NCBI GenBank assembly: GCA_964019155.1
Contig: OZ025241.1
Span: forward strand, 23,679,318-23,743,317
Length of the DNA: 64,000 bases
Direction: 5' to 3'
Origin: Osedax fenrisi
Taxonomy: Eukaryota > Annelida > Polychaeta > Sabellida > Siboglinidae
Of this stretch, positions 1 through 12,012 are shown piece by piece. The position numbers and the translations under genes were made by a program. How positions within the stretch are numbered: position 1 is the first letter of the stretch; each line of letters begins with the position of its first letter. The notes beneath the pieces are model-generated. The model had not been told where the DNA came from. It saw only the letters and a program-made list of their open reading frames with translations, and searched no databases.

Positions 1-379
1 AAGGTTATTATCATATTATTTAACTATTACCAAATGAATTAAATCTTATATAATGTTATATAACTCTACGATATGAATTACCTGAATATGAATTTGCACA
101 AATGAATAGTTTTCGTCTTTTGATACTTTCCTGTGAAATAGAGAGATTCTTAATTAATCCCTATATATAATAAATAGTCTACAGTCAATGAATAATACAT
201 AAATGTAATATATTACTCATTATTTTAAGTCATCGACAAGTATATTTCAAATTAACTATGTTATACAATGTTACTAGTCATATCTGAAGTATTGATTGTG
301 AATATAGATACTTGAAATCTAAGCGAAATGAACATAACAAATAATGAGCAATATGGTGATAAAGATGAAAGTAATATAA

Positions 380-495
380 TAGAGGAATGAAATAGGAATA
401 CAATAGGAATACAATAGGAATACAATAGGAATACAATAGGAATACATGAGAAATATAAGAGGAATATAAGAGGAATATAAGAGGAATATAAGGTG
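380..495. repeat. 11-bp tandem repeat (AGGAATACAAT, then GAGGAATATAA)
   Basis: An 11-bp unit repeats about five times at 385-445 and a related GAGGAATATAA unit about four times at 455-495. It lies in the plexin intron downstream of exon 3. Long minus-strand frames through it come from the repeat. Confidence 0.8.
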
Positions 496-647
496 AATAT
501 ATTGATAGTGAAATATGTTTGGAAGATCATAAGGAGAAGAAGATGAAGAATGGAAGGAGGAGAAGGACTCAAGATCAGAATGCCATGAGTATAAAGAGGA
601 CACGAGTGCAAGGAGGACATGAGAGGCGGGGCTGAAGATCTACTAAC

Positions 648-2003
648 CTCAACGTTTACTTTGCTGGTGACTTTAGCCAACACCATGATGAAATCATTGA
701 CCACGACGTCCAATCTGTGTGGGTGAATATGTGTGTAAACTAGGTCAACACTCAGTGTCTCTCTTTCCTTCCCTCACTTCCTCTCTCTTTCTCTCTCTCT
801 CTCCTTCCCTCCCTCCCTCACTTCCTCTCTCTCTCTCTCTCTCTCCTTCCCTCCCTCCCTCACTCTCTCCTTCCCCCCTCCCTCACTTCCTCTCTCTCTC
901 CTTCCCTCCCTCCCTCACTTCCTCTCTCTCTCCTTCCCTCCCTCCCTCACTTCCTCTCTCTCTCTCTCTCTCTCTCCTTCCCTCCCTACCTCACTTCCTC
1001 TCTCTCTCTCCTTCCCTCCCTACCTCACTTCCTCTCTCTCTCTCCTTCCCTCCCTACATCAATTCCTCTCTCTCTCTCCTTCCCTCCCTCCCTCACTTCC
1101 TCTCTCTCTCCTTCCCTCCTTATCTCACTTCCTCTCTCTCTCGCTATGTTTTATATTGGTGGAGTACTTTCATCCAGCAATTCAGTATGACAGTATGTCG
1201 TATAATCAATTATCAGTAAATCATAACTTACAAGGTTTTAGTATAATAATCACAGATATATATATATTATTGAGGATCAGATAGTTTAACATTTAAAGGT
1301 TTGTTTATTTAAATGCACCACCACCTAGCATATGATGATGATAATGATGATGATGATGATGTCACATAAAGGAGTTACACAACCACTACTAACATATCAC
1401 AATTTAATTCCGATTTCTCACAAACGCGCTTCTCCTGAATAGGTCCCAGCTTCAGTTTGTCTAGGATCATGAGGTCGGTGGAGTTCAGAACGTATATCCT
1501 GAGGTAGACGATGTAGAGTGTTAACTTGTGTGATGGGTTTAATCACGAGATAACCAATGTTATCATAGAATGGGGATCATAGTTGTTGTGATACCACTAT
1601 TGTAGAAATAAAATAACAATTGGCGTGGTGTTATTTACTGTTATATTATGTAATATATGATTTATACGCAATTGTTAGTGTATAATGACAATATAGCAAT
1701 TAGGTATAAAGGGTATTGGTTAAATAAGGTATACATATTAAACAATAATTCAATAAATACAAATTATTTAATATATCAAATACAAAAATGTAATTTAAAA
1801 AAAAAACATATAATGAATTAATAATCTAAGAAATATATGTCTTTTATTATTTATAAATAACAATAGATAGAACAAAATCGACCTATCATTGTGAGTTTTA
1901 CTTGTATTATTAATCACTAGAAGTCAGCATAGAATAGAATTTACTTTCTTCAAATAGAAGAATGTCTCACCATAAAATTCATTAACAATAATATATATTA
2001 TGT

Positions 2004-2038
<35 letters not shown>

Positions 2039-2398
2039 GATGATTATGATGAATAATTTATTAGCAGATAAAATAGGCTTATAAGCCCCTAGTTCATTCA
2101 CAAAGTAAAAAATAACACAAATAATAAAATTAATATATAATAATAAAGGATGTGCAATTAAACAAAACAGCACATTAAACCAATAGTAATACCCCTTCGA
2201 TATTAATGAATGGAGGAGGTGGAGGTATGTACCGATTACATGCGATCAATAAGGGTGAATGTGATTTTATAGAATGCATTTGTAGGAGTGGTGGTATTAC
2301 ATAGATGTGAACGGAAGGAGTGGAATTCTGAGTAATATATATCTATAATCTTTGTAAGGATTGAGTTTAGTAGAGTAGGGTTGGGGGAGGAAAAAGGT

Positions 2399-2474
<76 letters not shown>

Positions 2475-3564
2475 GTACATTATAAGTATAATATACATAT
2501 ACATTATAACATGGAGATTTATTATTCCCAGATTAATACGCATAATTGAGGCATTGTCCATTATTGTAATTATTCTAGGCAAACATTTAAATAATTGATT
2601 ACACAGAATGCCCGCCCAAATAGCGCAGTAGGGTTAATAAGTGGACATCGTGTCCAGACCGGTGTGGCATAACTGTAGAGGAGGCGGTGTAGGAGGCAGT
2701 GGCGCTTATGTAATCAGCTATAAAGGCTCCAAAATAATCTATAATCTTTGTGAATTAGATAATCAGTGATCTCCCAGAAGACACTCGGCTGACGAGTAGA
2801 CTATACGGTACACTGACGGCCACCAGGGGGCATGTACACACACACATACACACACCGGTGTGGTTACAACTGGCGCACACACACACACACACACACACAC
2901 ACCGGTGTGGTTACAACTGGTACACTAACTGTGGCCCGACAGACAGATGTACACATCATAAATCTCTATACACTGTAGTGGCTATACTGCTACTACTACT
3001 ACTACCACTGCACCTACCATTGCAACTACCACTGGGCAATGTAACATGCACATATATGGAACTTCTACCACTAGTAGTTTATTATTATAATTATTTCATG
3101 TTTATAATTTTTAATGTAATAATATATAAGAAACCTAGTCATCTTGCATCGGAGTTAACTTTAATTAAACTACATTATGTACTACATAATTACAGTGATA
3201 TACTATATGTAAACAGTGAGCATTATATTTGTTAAATGTTAATGGTATAGAATGCATGTTTACTATTATAGTGGGTATCAGATAAGATGAGATTAGATGA
3301 TATTAGATAAGATGAAATAAGATAAGATGAGATAAAGTTAAGATGAGATAAGATAAGATGAGATAGAAGAGACGAGATGTGAGGAATAAAGGAAACCGAC
3401 CAGTTAGTGACGGCAACGTAGATGGTGCTGTCGTACTGGTCGTAGAATGAGTCATGTATCTTCTGATTAGAAGTGAATATCTGACCGGGGTTATCCGCCC
3501 CCACCCCTCTACCGTAGAGCAATAGCAGCAGACACCACGGTAGTAATACTGAACGGCTGTACAT
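648..3564 (-). CDS. Plexin-like receptor, 5' part (signal peptide and start of sema domain); continues beyond the left edge
   Basis: Three minus-strand exons join in frame: 3564-3401, 1498-1394 and 714-648 (112 codons so far). Exon 1 begins MYSRSVLLPWCLLLLL, a clear signal peptide probably cleaved near GVGA/DNP, and ends in the sema-type strand STIYVAVTNW. Exon 2 continues IYVLNSTDLMILDKLKLGPI and a Cys-x5-Cys pair (CEKSELNC), matching the first blades of plexin or semaphorin sema propellers (Y-L..., GP...C...C). Exon 3 carries LDVVVNDFIMVLAKV, at the position of the D-N-x-NK-VLLV strand. Splice sites fit: donors GTCGGT, GTTAGT, GTTAGT; acceptors CTCAG, ACACAG; phases 2, 2, 0. The ATG directly follows a CCCGTTTCAG acceptor-like string, so a 5'UTR exon probably lies upstream. 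Plexins are single-pass semaphorin receptors; MET-family or semaphorin identity cannot be excluded from this N-terminal piece. No further exon was seen below 640. Confidence 0.72.
757..1142. repeat. Polypyrimidine tract, CT/CCTT/CCTC minisatellite
   Basis: About 385 bases of nearly pure C and T on the plus strand, built from CTCTCTCT, CCTTCCCTCCCTCCCT and CACTTCCT blocks repeated at roughly 40-60 bp. It sits in the plexin intron between exons 2 and 3. The 166-codon plus-strand frame through it is an artefact of its composition. Mirror-symmetric polypyrimidine tracts can form triplex DNA (known property, not shown here). Confidence 0.9.
1331..1361. repeat. GAT trinucleotide microsatellite
   Basis: Short (ATG/ATA)n run just downstream of plexin exon 2 in the gene's sense. 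A second ATG run lies at 2003-2052. Confidence 0.85.
2003..2052. repeat. ATG trinucleotide microsatellite
   Basis: Sixteen or so near-perfect ATG units in plexin intron 1. Confidence 0.9.
2400..2466. repeat. AT dinucleotide microsatellite
   Basis: Uninterrupted (TA)n of about 33 units in plexin intron 1. Confidence 0.95.
2834..2901. repeat. CA dinucleotide microsatellite with duplicated flank
   Basis: Two CA runs, each followed by the same ACCGGTGTGGTTACAACTGG string (2855 and 2901 areas). The flank was duplicated together with the array. Confidence 0.85.
3278..3376. repeat. GATAA/GATGA pentanucleotide repeat
   Basis: Alternating AGATAAGATGA units about 25 bp inside plexin intron 1 from its exon 1 donor. 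The minus-strand ORF running on from exon 1 through this repeat is intronic read-through. Confidence 0.85.
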
Positions 3565-3635
3565 CTGAAACGGGTAGGTTGTAGGCTAGGTGAGAACTCA
3601 TAATGTATATATGTAGTGATATATATATATAGTGT

Positions 3636-3925
3636 AACTGCCTGCGTGGCTCAGTGGCTAAGGCGTTAGACACACAAGCAGTAGGACGCGAGTTCGAGCC
3701 TCGTCCAGACCATTAAAATAGGTATTAAATAATATTTAGAAGTGATCTTATATAATTGTTTAGAAATAGATGATCTACTCTCATTAAGAACCATGCATGA
3801 CTTAACATAAGAGCTGCTTCGAATGGACATTAGAGCCATATGGTTATGAATTTAAACTTCATCTAAGTTCTTGAAAGAGATGAAAGACTCCACCGAAATA
3901 AACAACAATAACAATAACAATACTA
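3636..3925 (+). mobile_element. tRNA-derived SINE, full-length copy
   Basis: The head carries both RNA polymerase III internal promoter boxes at tRNA spacing: A box TGGCTCAGTGGC (3647-3658) and B box GAGTTCGAGCC (3690-3700), 31 nt apart. A unique body follows to about 3895, then an A/C-rich tail (AACAACAATAACAATAACAA). Related copies sit at 25803-26090 (5'-truncated, plus) and 42510-42775 (minus). The head does not fold as a functional tRNA, because the would-be acceptor stem does not pair. The copy starts about 70 bp upstream of the plexin ATG in opposite orientation. Confidence 0.8.
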
Positions 3926-4519
3926 GTGTAAATACTAGTGTTATCTATATATTATTATTATCACTAGGACAACAATGAAAATTTATATATATCCTGAAAA
4001 AAAAAACATGTCTTTATTATTATTATTATAATAAGGATAACAATTTACATCTGCTAATTTTTATATCCTGAAAAAAACATGTACTTATATAAAATATTAT
4101 AAATATAGTAAATATATGATTGATTTAGTTATTTTAATAAGATATTTTTGTATAATGTAACATATATAAAAACAATAATGTAATGAAATATATTCCACAA
4201 TCAAATAAATAAATGATATTATAAACTCCAATATGACATATAAGGGATTTCAACTCATCAATACAAATAAATACTACATTATTATATTATAATATATATA
4301 TATATATATATTTTTCAATATATATATATATATTTGTCAATATAGTTACATAAAGTTGAATCCCTGCAATATATTATACAGGCTATGCATATTCTAGTGT
4401 ATTTTACAATATACGATAATAGACTAATACACTGAAAATTTGGGAATGACAAATTGGAATTGGCTAGAATAATTAATGGCATATCACCTATAGGTTCTAT
4501 AGTTCTAAATGTGAACCGT

Positions 4520-4567
<48 letters not shown>

Positions 4568-5469
4568 TATGTGTGTATCACACTTGAATATAGAAACATG
4601 CATTATAGACGAATCGGTGGTTGTATGTTAATAATGTATTGGATTCAGACAACATAGATACACACACACACACAAACACACATATATATATTCTAGTTAG
4701 CACATTAATGATTACATCTATTAATAGATGTGACATAATATTGTTCTATTCAATCATTCTTTCACAGTTAGCTATGCTATATATATATATTATGCATATA
4801 GACAAATATACAGAGATAAAGTAACCCATACATAATATAACACCACCATTAAAACTATTATAATATCATATATATATATATATACATACATACATATATA
4901 ATACAATTTATAATAAAATCTAAGTATGATCTATATAGGCATTACACAATGAAATGGCAGATAATCCATATGATACTTGAATTGTGTACATTGTAGACAA
5001 TTGGTGTGCTGTTGAAATTGTATATATAATTAATTCATATATTTTTAATAATTCTATGTTAATTAGATTTTCTAAATAGGCATTATTGTAAAATATAAAG
5101 AATAATTGCATACATTTCTAAAAAATCTTTGATAATTGTCTACTTAAAAGAGTTAATCAAAGTATCAATGATTCGTATACATTTTTATTCCAGCTTAAAT
5201 ATAAGCATAGGTATACAATATAGGAAAACATGGAATCCAATATTATTAAGTAGACATTATATCTATGATGAATCACATGCAATGATATCATATAAGCATA
5301 GGCTGTCAATATATATAACAGAATGTAAATGCCTCAGACTTCATTAATATCTATGAATAGATGTATGTATGTATGTATGTATGCATGTATGCATGAAACA
5401 ATGTGCATATTACTCTATTTATATGGGTATTTATGAACATACACACATGCCCCTGCATCTATACATTCA

Positions 5470-5471
5470 TA

Positions 5472-5521
<50 letters not shown>

Positions 5522-5524
5522 CAC

Positions 5525-5555
<31 letters not shown>
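5470..5555. repeat. CA dinucleotide microsatellite
   Basis: About 40 CA units with single-base interruptions (AAAC, CGCA). Confidence 0.95.
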
Positions 5556-5635
5556 TGTGTGTATTATTAAAACAAGTCAGTCATATGGGTATTAATAGTC
5601 ACATGTTTATAAATGAATAAACAAGTGTATATATT

Positions 5636-5651
5636 ATTGAATATATATATA

Positions 5652-5717
<66 letters not shown>
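5636..5717. repeat. AT dinucleotide microsatellite
   Basis: About 40 AT units with one TTT interruption. Confidence 0.95.
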
Positions 5718-5719
<2 letters not shown>

Positions 5720-5935
5720 TATATGTGCATACTTATATATGATTATATGCATATATTTATGTATGAATTAATTCATATACACTTGGGTATAGGTTGTATA
5801 AATATGCATGTAATATATATTTCATTGAATATATGACTTCATGTATAATATTTACATTGTAAATAGAGAATACATTTATAATTATATTGTGATACTATTA
5901 TCAAAACTATATATCTATAGATATATATATATATA

Positions 5936-5977
<42 letters not shown>

Positions 5978-5980
5978 ATA

Positions 5981-6409
5981 CAGTCAACTCTCTGTAAGTC
6001 GGACTACGGATAAGTCGGACACATTTAGTTGGTTTAGTTGGATTTGTATCTAGTTCCATATTAAATTAATCGGATAAGTTGGATTGGATAAGTCAGAATT
6101 TTCTATAAGTCGGACACATATTATAGTCATTTTTATGATTTTTATACTGGATAAGTAGGACTTTTTATAAATTGTCAGAAATGTTTACTTTAAATAATGA
6201 ATATTATAATTTTAGTAAGTAATATAATTGAATATAACATTTAATGTTGCTGATTGTTGCATAATTCCATATTTCGGTAACCATTTAACTCGCGTTGCGC
6301 ATTTCATGTCTTATTTGCATGCTATTCTTAATCTCGGATAAGTCGGACATCTCGCTAAGTCGTAAACTTTCCCGGTCCCTTGCGAGTCCGACTTACCGGG
6401 AGTTGACTG
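5981..6409. mobile_element. pogo/Tigger-like MITE (Tc1/mariner superfamily)
   Basis: The termini are inverted repeats: CAGTCAACTCTCTGTAAGTC at the left and the complement of CAGTCAACTCCCGGTAAGTC at the right. Both are flanked by TA (5979-5980, 6410-6411), the duplication made by mariner-superfamily transposases. Length is 429 bp with no transposase, so it is non-autonomous. Sub-repeats GGATAAGTCGGAC occur in both subterminal regions. The TIR resembles pogo/Tigger ends (family knowledge). It landed in an AT microsatellite. Confidence 0.85.
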
Positions 6410-6483
6410 TATATATATATATATATATATAAAATGTATATTATAAATATAGATATATAGATATATGTATGTGCTGCGGTTCT

Positions 6484-6832
6484 ACTAGTGATGTAAATGA
6501 TGCTATGCCGAGCCGAGATTTTCATTTTCGGAAAAAAAATTTTGAAATTACATTTTAATACTCATTTTTATATATTTCACATTTACATCAATTTAAAAAA
6601 AATAATCTGCGCCATCTTCGCGATTCAGTGAATAATAATGTAAATTTCATCAAGTGATCTAAATAATATCGAGCTTTTTGATGCCGAGCCGAGACTTTCA
6701 TTTTCGAAAAAAAAACGAGCCCGAGCCGAGACTCTAACAAAACGAGCCCGAACTGAATTTAGACTTTAGGTAACTGAGACTGAGACTGCATAATGCTTTA
6801 GATTTGAGCATCATTTACATTACTAGTTTCTC
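6484..6832. mobile_element. MITE with GCCGAGCCGAGACT subterminal repeats, copy 1
   Basis: The ends form inverted repeats (AGTGATGTAAATGATGC versus the complement of AGTAATGTAAATGATGC). Inside are GATGCCGAGCCGAGACTTTC units and CGAGCCCGAGCC strings, unusually CpG-rich for this AT-rich setting. A second, longer copy is at 31440-31938. It interrupts a LINE 3' end whose last codons resume at about 6836. Confidence 0.75.
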
Positions 6833-6835
6833 CCT

Positions 6836-7048
6836 ACATTTACTCTTCCTTTAATACCAAACTTAAATCTTGCTTTACCTATATGAATATTTGTTATCTC
6901 TTTCTAGCATTATTTTCTTTTTATTCCTTTTATTTTTATTATAATATTTGTCTGTTATATTTTATTTGTTATTACTCAATTTTGTATGTTATTTTATGTA
7001 TTGTTGATTTTAATTCAGTCCCAGGAGTGTTGTGACAAATAAATATAT
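6836..7048 (+). pseudogene. LINE (CR1/L2-like) ORF2 C-terminal and 3'-end remnant
   Basis: The reading SSFNTKLKSCFT matches the S-x-FKxxLKTxLF motif near the end of CR1/L2-type LINE ORF2 proteins. A T-rich 3' tail and an AATAAATATATATC terminus near 7040 follow. Only the extreme 3' end is present, and its upstream side is cut by the MITE ending at 6832. Clade assignment rests on motif resemblance. Confidence 0.5.
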
Positions 7049-7082
7049 ATCATCATTCTTGGCATCATATAAACGTAAACAA

Positions 7083-7113
<31 letters not shown>

Positions 7114-7899
7114 CAAGGGTGACTCTTTGATAATTATTAATTTATAAGATAATTTCACAGATTTATGTAGATTTATGTTTTTTTCAAATAAAATTACTAT
7201 GTATCATTTGTTAAAATATAATTAATATCAATAAACTAATCTGAAACAATTTAATCTGAAACTAATTTAATTACAGTTAAATATAATTAACTAGTGGTAT
7301 AATCTTACATTTTATGAGTCATACAAATATTAAAATTACAACAAAATTTAAAATAGTAAATCAATAAAATGAATATTAGTAATTAATAAAATAAATGATA
7401 TTTGTTTTCAATATATACATTCTATAATACATATTATATATCCATACATAAATTACAGTTTCCTAAATCTTCTAAAACTAAACTACTTAATATTACTTAA
7501 ATCTTTTAGTTTTCCTATTATTACCCTTGATTCTACTGATATCATTAAGTGATTATGCTAAATTGCTTGTAGTAATAATTATTTTCTAAATTAGGACTTA
7601 CTCAATTCATCACTTAGCAATATATATCTGCTTATTGTAATCTATTAAATATAATAAATATAATAAACTACTCGAATACAGAATCAACTATTGCATTAGT
7701 GCAATCTGTTGTATTGTCCAGATTACAATATTGTAATAGGTTACCTATAGGTTACTAGTTAATTCTAAACTAAAATTATATTATGGCTTAAATAGAGTTA
7801 TTAAGTTATATAATCTATATGATTAATTTATAATATTTAGAGGTGTGACGAAATAAGTATAGCACAACAATTAAATTAGTTTCTTTGGGATATGTATAT
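7049..7899. other. AT-rich non-coding stretch
   Basis: No coding signal or sharp repeat apart from a (TA)n run at 7087-7113. Confidence 0.7.
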
Positions 7900-8165
7900 A
7901 TTTAAAATCCTATGCATAACTCATAAAACTATTATTATAAGAAAACCAAAGTATATAAATAAACTTCTAAATGAAGAACTAATGAGGAACACTCATCTAT
8001 AATATTCAAATATGTTTGCAGTACCATAGATACATCTGATTAGAATTGGAGAGTTGTTCAGTTGGGCTGCTCCTTCAGTATGGAATTCTCATCACATGAT
8101 ATTTCGCTACATTACATATGCAGGAATAAATTACGACTTTATTTGTTGCAAATTTAATTTAATTC
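7900..8165 (+). pseudogene. LINE (CR1/L2-like) ORF2 C-terminal remnant
   Basis: The frame shows KPKYINKLLNEELMRNTHL, then after a stop ELFSWAAPSVWNS. The APSVWNSLP signature followed by an F-x(n)-K region is diagnostic of the C-terminus of CR1/L2/RTE-like LINE polyproteins. Two internal stops make it dead. A degenerate TTCTTATA tandem tail follows at 8160-8200, as at many LINE 3' ends. Confidence 0.6.
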
Positions 8166-8650
8166 TTATATTCTTATATTCTTATAATTCTTATATTCTC
8201 AATACTTGAGTCTTTGCAGTGTACGATTATTTTTAAATAAATGATTTAATAAATACATACATATGCACACACATATTTATATTTATGTATACAATAAAGT
8301 TTATATATATATACAATGTATATTATAATATATATATATAATATATATAATGTATATTATACATATAATTATTTAAAAACACTGATAATAATGTATTTAA
8401 AACTTAGAACATAATAATAACATATTAATAACATATTATATTTCTATAGATTAAATATATATTAGATAACAAATGTATGTATTTAAGGTCACAATAACAC
8501 AAAGTTAAAATGTCAACAATACGAAGGTCACATATTTCTATGCAGGGTGGTCACTTAATATCACAAATACAAATTAATCAATCAATGTAATTCAGTATTA
8601 ATTCACCAGTTATAGTAGTAGTAATGGTAGTGATATATGTAGTATACTAC

Positions 8651-8687
8651 AGTGGTAGTGGTGGTAGTGGTAGTGGTGGTAGTAGTT

Positions 8688-8780
<93 letters not shown>
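8651..8780. repeat. GTA trinucleotide microsatellite
   Basis: About 40 GTA units, degenerate at the left (GTGGTAGTGG) and perfect from 8690. All six frames stay open, giving polyV, polyS, polyY and polyT ORFs that are not genes. Confidence 0.95.
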
Positions 8781-8783
<3 letters not shown>

Positions 8784-8879
8784 TGTGTGTGCGTGCATGT
8801 GAGTGTATTATACAATGTATTAATCACACACACACTCTCACACTATATAAACATGCTCACATACACGCGCATGTCCAAA

Positions 8880-9430
8880 CCCAAATCCTCGCATACATGC
8901 AGCGAATACATGAAGCAGTGGTGTAGTCGTACAGTATGCATTGCGCACACGTGCGAGCGCTCTCACTGTGTGCGTCGCACAGGTATTTAGTATAGGCAGG
9001 CAGGGAGGGAGGAGGAGGTATAGGACCTAAACTGTAGGACAGTATGTCCTATAGGCTATCGATATTATTAAATCACATAAACGTGTGTGCATGCGCGGTG
9101 AGTGGGTGCAGCGCGGTCTATTAATAGCTGTAACTCGATGATGATAAAGACACGCACGAACGCACGCACGCACGCATTATTAATACTCGTGAGTCAGCCG
9201 ATGTGTGGCGCTGTCAACTTTAGACTTGGCGTACCGGAAGTAGTAAATATATCTACTTATCAGCGGCGCGTCGTAAACACGAATACCTTCGTGTACCGTG
9301 TGTACAACACGTACCTATGGGGGCGTGGCTTGGAGGGGGCGTGGCGGGGGGGCGTGTACCGGTGTCGCGTAATAGGTGTGCGACGCGAAGGTACAGCATT
9401 GCGTAATACATGTGTGTTATGTAATGTATG
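8880..9430. promoter_or_regulatory. Possible CpG-island-like segment with two GC boxes
   Basis: This stretch is visibly richer in GC and CpG than its surroundings (CGCACACGTGCGAGCGC, repeated ACGCACGC). It contains two identical GGGGGCGTGGC strings (9319-9329 and 9335-9345), which fit Sp/KLF-type GC boxes. No adjacent first exon could be recognised on either strand, so promoter function is only an inference. The 110-codon frame inside matches nothing known to me. Confidence 0.25.
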
Positions 9431-11590
9431 TTAGATAAGGATGTTAGATTACGTAATCACTACGATATCGATTGTTATAGTAGGAAATATGGTCAGTTGG
9501 ACAGTTGATACAACTGTCCATCTTGTCATGTTACAAGATCACACCCTATCGAGGAGTTATGTCGTAACTCTCCATATAGGGTGTATGGGCCCCACCCGGT
9601 GGGGGACATAGATGTAGAGTACCGGGTAATCTAAATCTATGGGGGGGGCTAATGTGTGGTAAGAAAGTTGCCGCGCGTTTGTGGGATTTAAAAACAAGTC
9701 TGAATACTTATTATAATACGTAGACGTAGACGTGTATATATATACGTGCACGCATGCGCAAACTCTAGTCCGAGTAATCGATACTGGTGCACGATTGCGT
9801 AACAATGCGTATTGCGTAATCGATTACGAGCGATTATTACGTACGTAGATAAGCCGGCTAATGGTGTTACCCTAACGAATGCATTGTTCGGTGTTCTAAT
9901 GATAACAGTGCATACACACTCTAGGGCGATGATACTTGTTGTAGTAGGGCGGCCTACTTGATGTGTACAGGTACACTGTATCGTATAGTCAATTAGTGTA
10001 CACTGTACAACTAATAACCATAGAATAAATGTATGTTATATATATATATATATATAATAACAATAATAATAATACTAATCATATTGATTTATTGAACCTA
10101 CATATGAATACGATACAAATAGTGGATACATTGTAACCCCTAAGGTATGCATAGATACATGCATTCCCATACACACGTACACACACGTACACACACACAC
10201 ACATCACAAGTCATGTATTTATCAAGCAAACGATAAGACCGCAGTGTTTATTATGCTACTATAGCATATAGGTGCCACACTATAGTGTGTATATTTACAT
10301 CCGAATTCCTAGTTATATAGACATACGTGTATTTATTACATTGATGTTTATATCTATAATATATCCCATTTAGATTATATATATATTTAATATATATGTA
10401 ATATAGTAATATATATTGTATATGCATATGTATAATTGTACTATGTATAGACGCATAGGGTATATAAGTTTGAGTAATATATATATATATATATATATAT
10501 TAAGAGTAGTATATATTGAGTAGTACATGTGTACTGGTTTATAAATCATTATATTTAATAATAATTAGGTAGGTAAGATAAGAAGTAAGCTATAGAGGTG
10601 GCTGTTAGTGATCGTCTACAGATATAGGTAGGTATAGGGTATAGGGTATAGGGTATACCCCTACCGACTGCAACATTCCCTAACTGTTTCTACAAGAATG
10701 TATACTTTTTAATCATAGTTGTTTATTGCATAATTCACGAGCATCGAAGAAAATATAATAATTTATAGCGTATTATTTGTGTTTAGTAGGTAATATATAC
10801 GTTATATAGAATGTAATATATATATATATATATATAATAAATATATACACATATATGTCATATATTATAATATGTCATATTATATGACTCACATATACGT
10901 ATATAAGGGTAAATATAAGGGTGAATATATGATGATTGTATAAAGTTTATACTATAAACAACTAAGGATAAACAATTTACAAGCACGTATTATAGTTACA
11001 ACACATTATAATCATTAATTAGTTATATTAATAATATATCTTCTAATGTTTTTCTAAATACATGTTTACATTGTGTGTTTGTTTATATAATTTATAAATA
11101 AATGTTGCATAATAATATTAGAAGTATAACGACAATATAATACATAATAAGACTTAATAACCATATATATATAACAATATATCCAACTATATTCAATAAC
11201 TATAGTAAATTACTATTAGTAATGCATATATGCATACAGTATTTATGATATGTAATACATATTATGTACAGCTGTATTTACATTAATTACAAGCCAATTC
11301 TAATTATAGAATTACAAATAAATGTCAAATATCAAAACGATTTTCATGTCATCGTATTTTTCTATTTGATATTATTATGTTAAATATGTAATGTCCATTC
11401 TATATATATATATATATATATATACAGTTTTACTATATATCCTATATAGTTTGCTGGTTCATTCATAGAGAGTTAGTTCCACATTAGTAAACAGTGTATA
11501 GTATATATATATACACTGTATACACTTACTGTGGGGCGTGAGTCACGCGTGGCTATATTAATACCGCTGATCACCTGTCATTGTCAGCAT
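9431..11590. other. Non-coding stretch with dinucleotide runs
   Basis: No supported gene. It holds CA/TA runs (10160-10200, 10039-10055, 10480-10500, 10815-10833, 11400-11424) and a TATAGGG heptamer repeated three times inside an imperfect palindrome (GGTAGG...CCCCTACC) at about 10625-10665. Confidence 0.65.
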
Positions 11591-11594
11591 CCGA

Positions 11595-11595
<1 letters not shown>

Positions 11596-11626
<31 letters not shown>

Positions 11627-11653
11627 TGTGTGTGCGTGTGTGTGTGTGTGTGT
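11596..11653. repeat. GT dinucleotide microsatellite
   Basis: About 28 GT units with TTTG and GCG interruptions. Confidence 0.95.
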
Positions 11654-11748
11654 AGTATACACCATATATGTATATGTATATATATATAATCTAATTAGGT
11701 ATCATAGGAAATATATCATTATGAGCTTATATATAATATATGATATAA

Positions 11749-11961
11749 ATGATGTATAGTATAGAGTTAAGGGGTATACATGGTATGGGTGTGACCAACA
11801 CATCCGCCTATTCGGTGATAGTATTCAACATAGCCTATGACAACACACTAGCGTTGACCACGGTAGGGGATGACCAGGAGCAGGTATTGACTACATTGTC
11901 CCCTCTGTACTACTACTATAGTATACTACTACAGTCCCCCTGTAGACACTATAGACCGTAA
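11749..11961 (+). CDS. Unrecognised open segment, possible exon
   Basis: A 70-codon frame with balanced codon use and no repeat content in its first 50 codons (for example GVTNTSAYSVIVFNIAYDNT). An AG precedes GTTAAGG at the left, and ACG|GTAGGG about two-thirds through could be a donor. I recognise no family. The opposite strand is broken by stops in all frames, which mildly favours the plus strand. It may be chance. Confidence 0.2.
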   Translation: MMYSIELRGIHGMGVTNTSAYSVIVFNIAYDNTLALTTVGDDQEQVLTTLSPLYYYYSILLQSPCRHYRP

Positions 11962-12012
11962 GCGTACAGGAAGCAACAATACTATAGATATAGAGCGCCG
12001 CACACAATACAC

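Larger units (their letters stand above)
3926..5980. other. Non-coding AT-rich stretch with microsatellites
   Basis: No supported gene. It holds AT arrays (4275-4332, 4521-4562, 5636-5717, 5918-5980), a GTAT run near 5363-5390 and a CA array (5470-5555). The short ORFs here are AT- or CA-repeat encoded. Confidence 0.8.

Noticed and set aside
719..1219. 166-codon Ser/Leu/Pro-rich plus-strand ORF
   Set aside because: Lies wholly in a C/T repeat within the intron of a minus-strand gene.
3641..3712. Functional tRNA gene
   Set aside because: A and B boxes are tRNA-like, but acceptor and anticodon stems do not pair and a SINE body with related copies follows.
8603..8990. Poly-T, poly-Y, poly-S and poly-V ORFs
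   Set aside because: GTA microsatellite.
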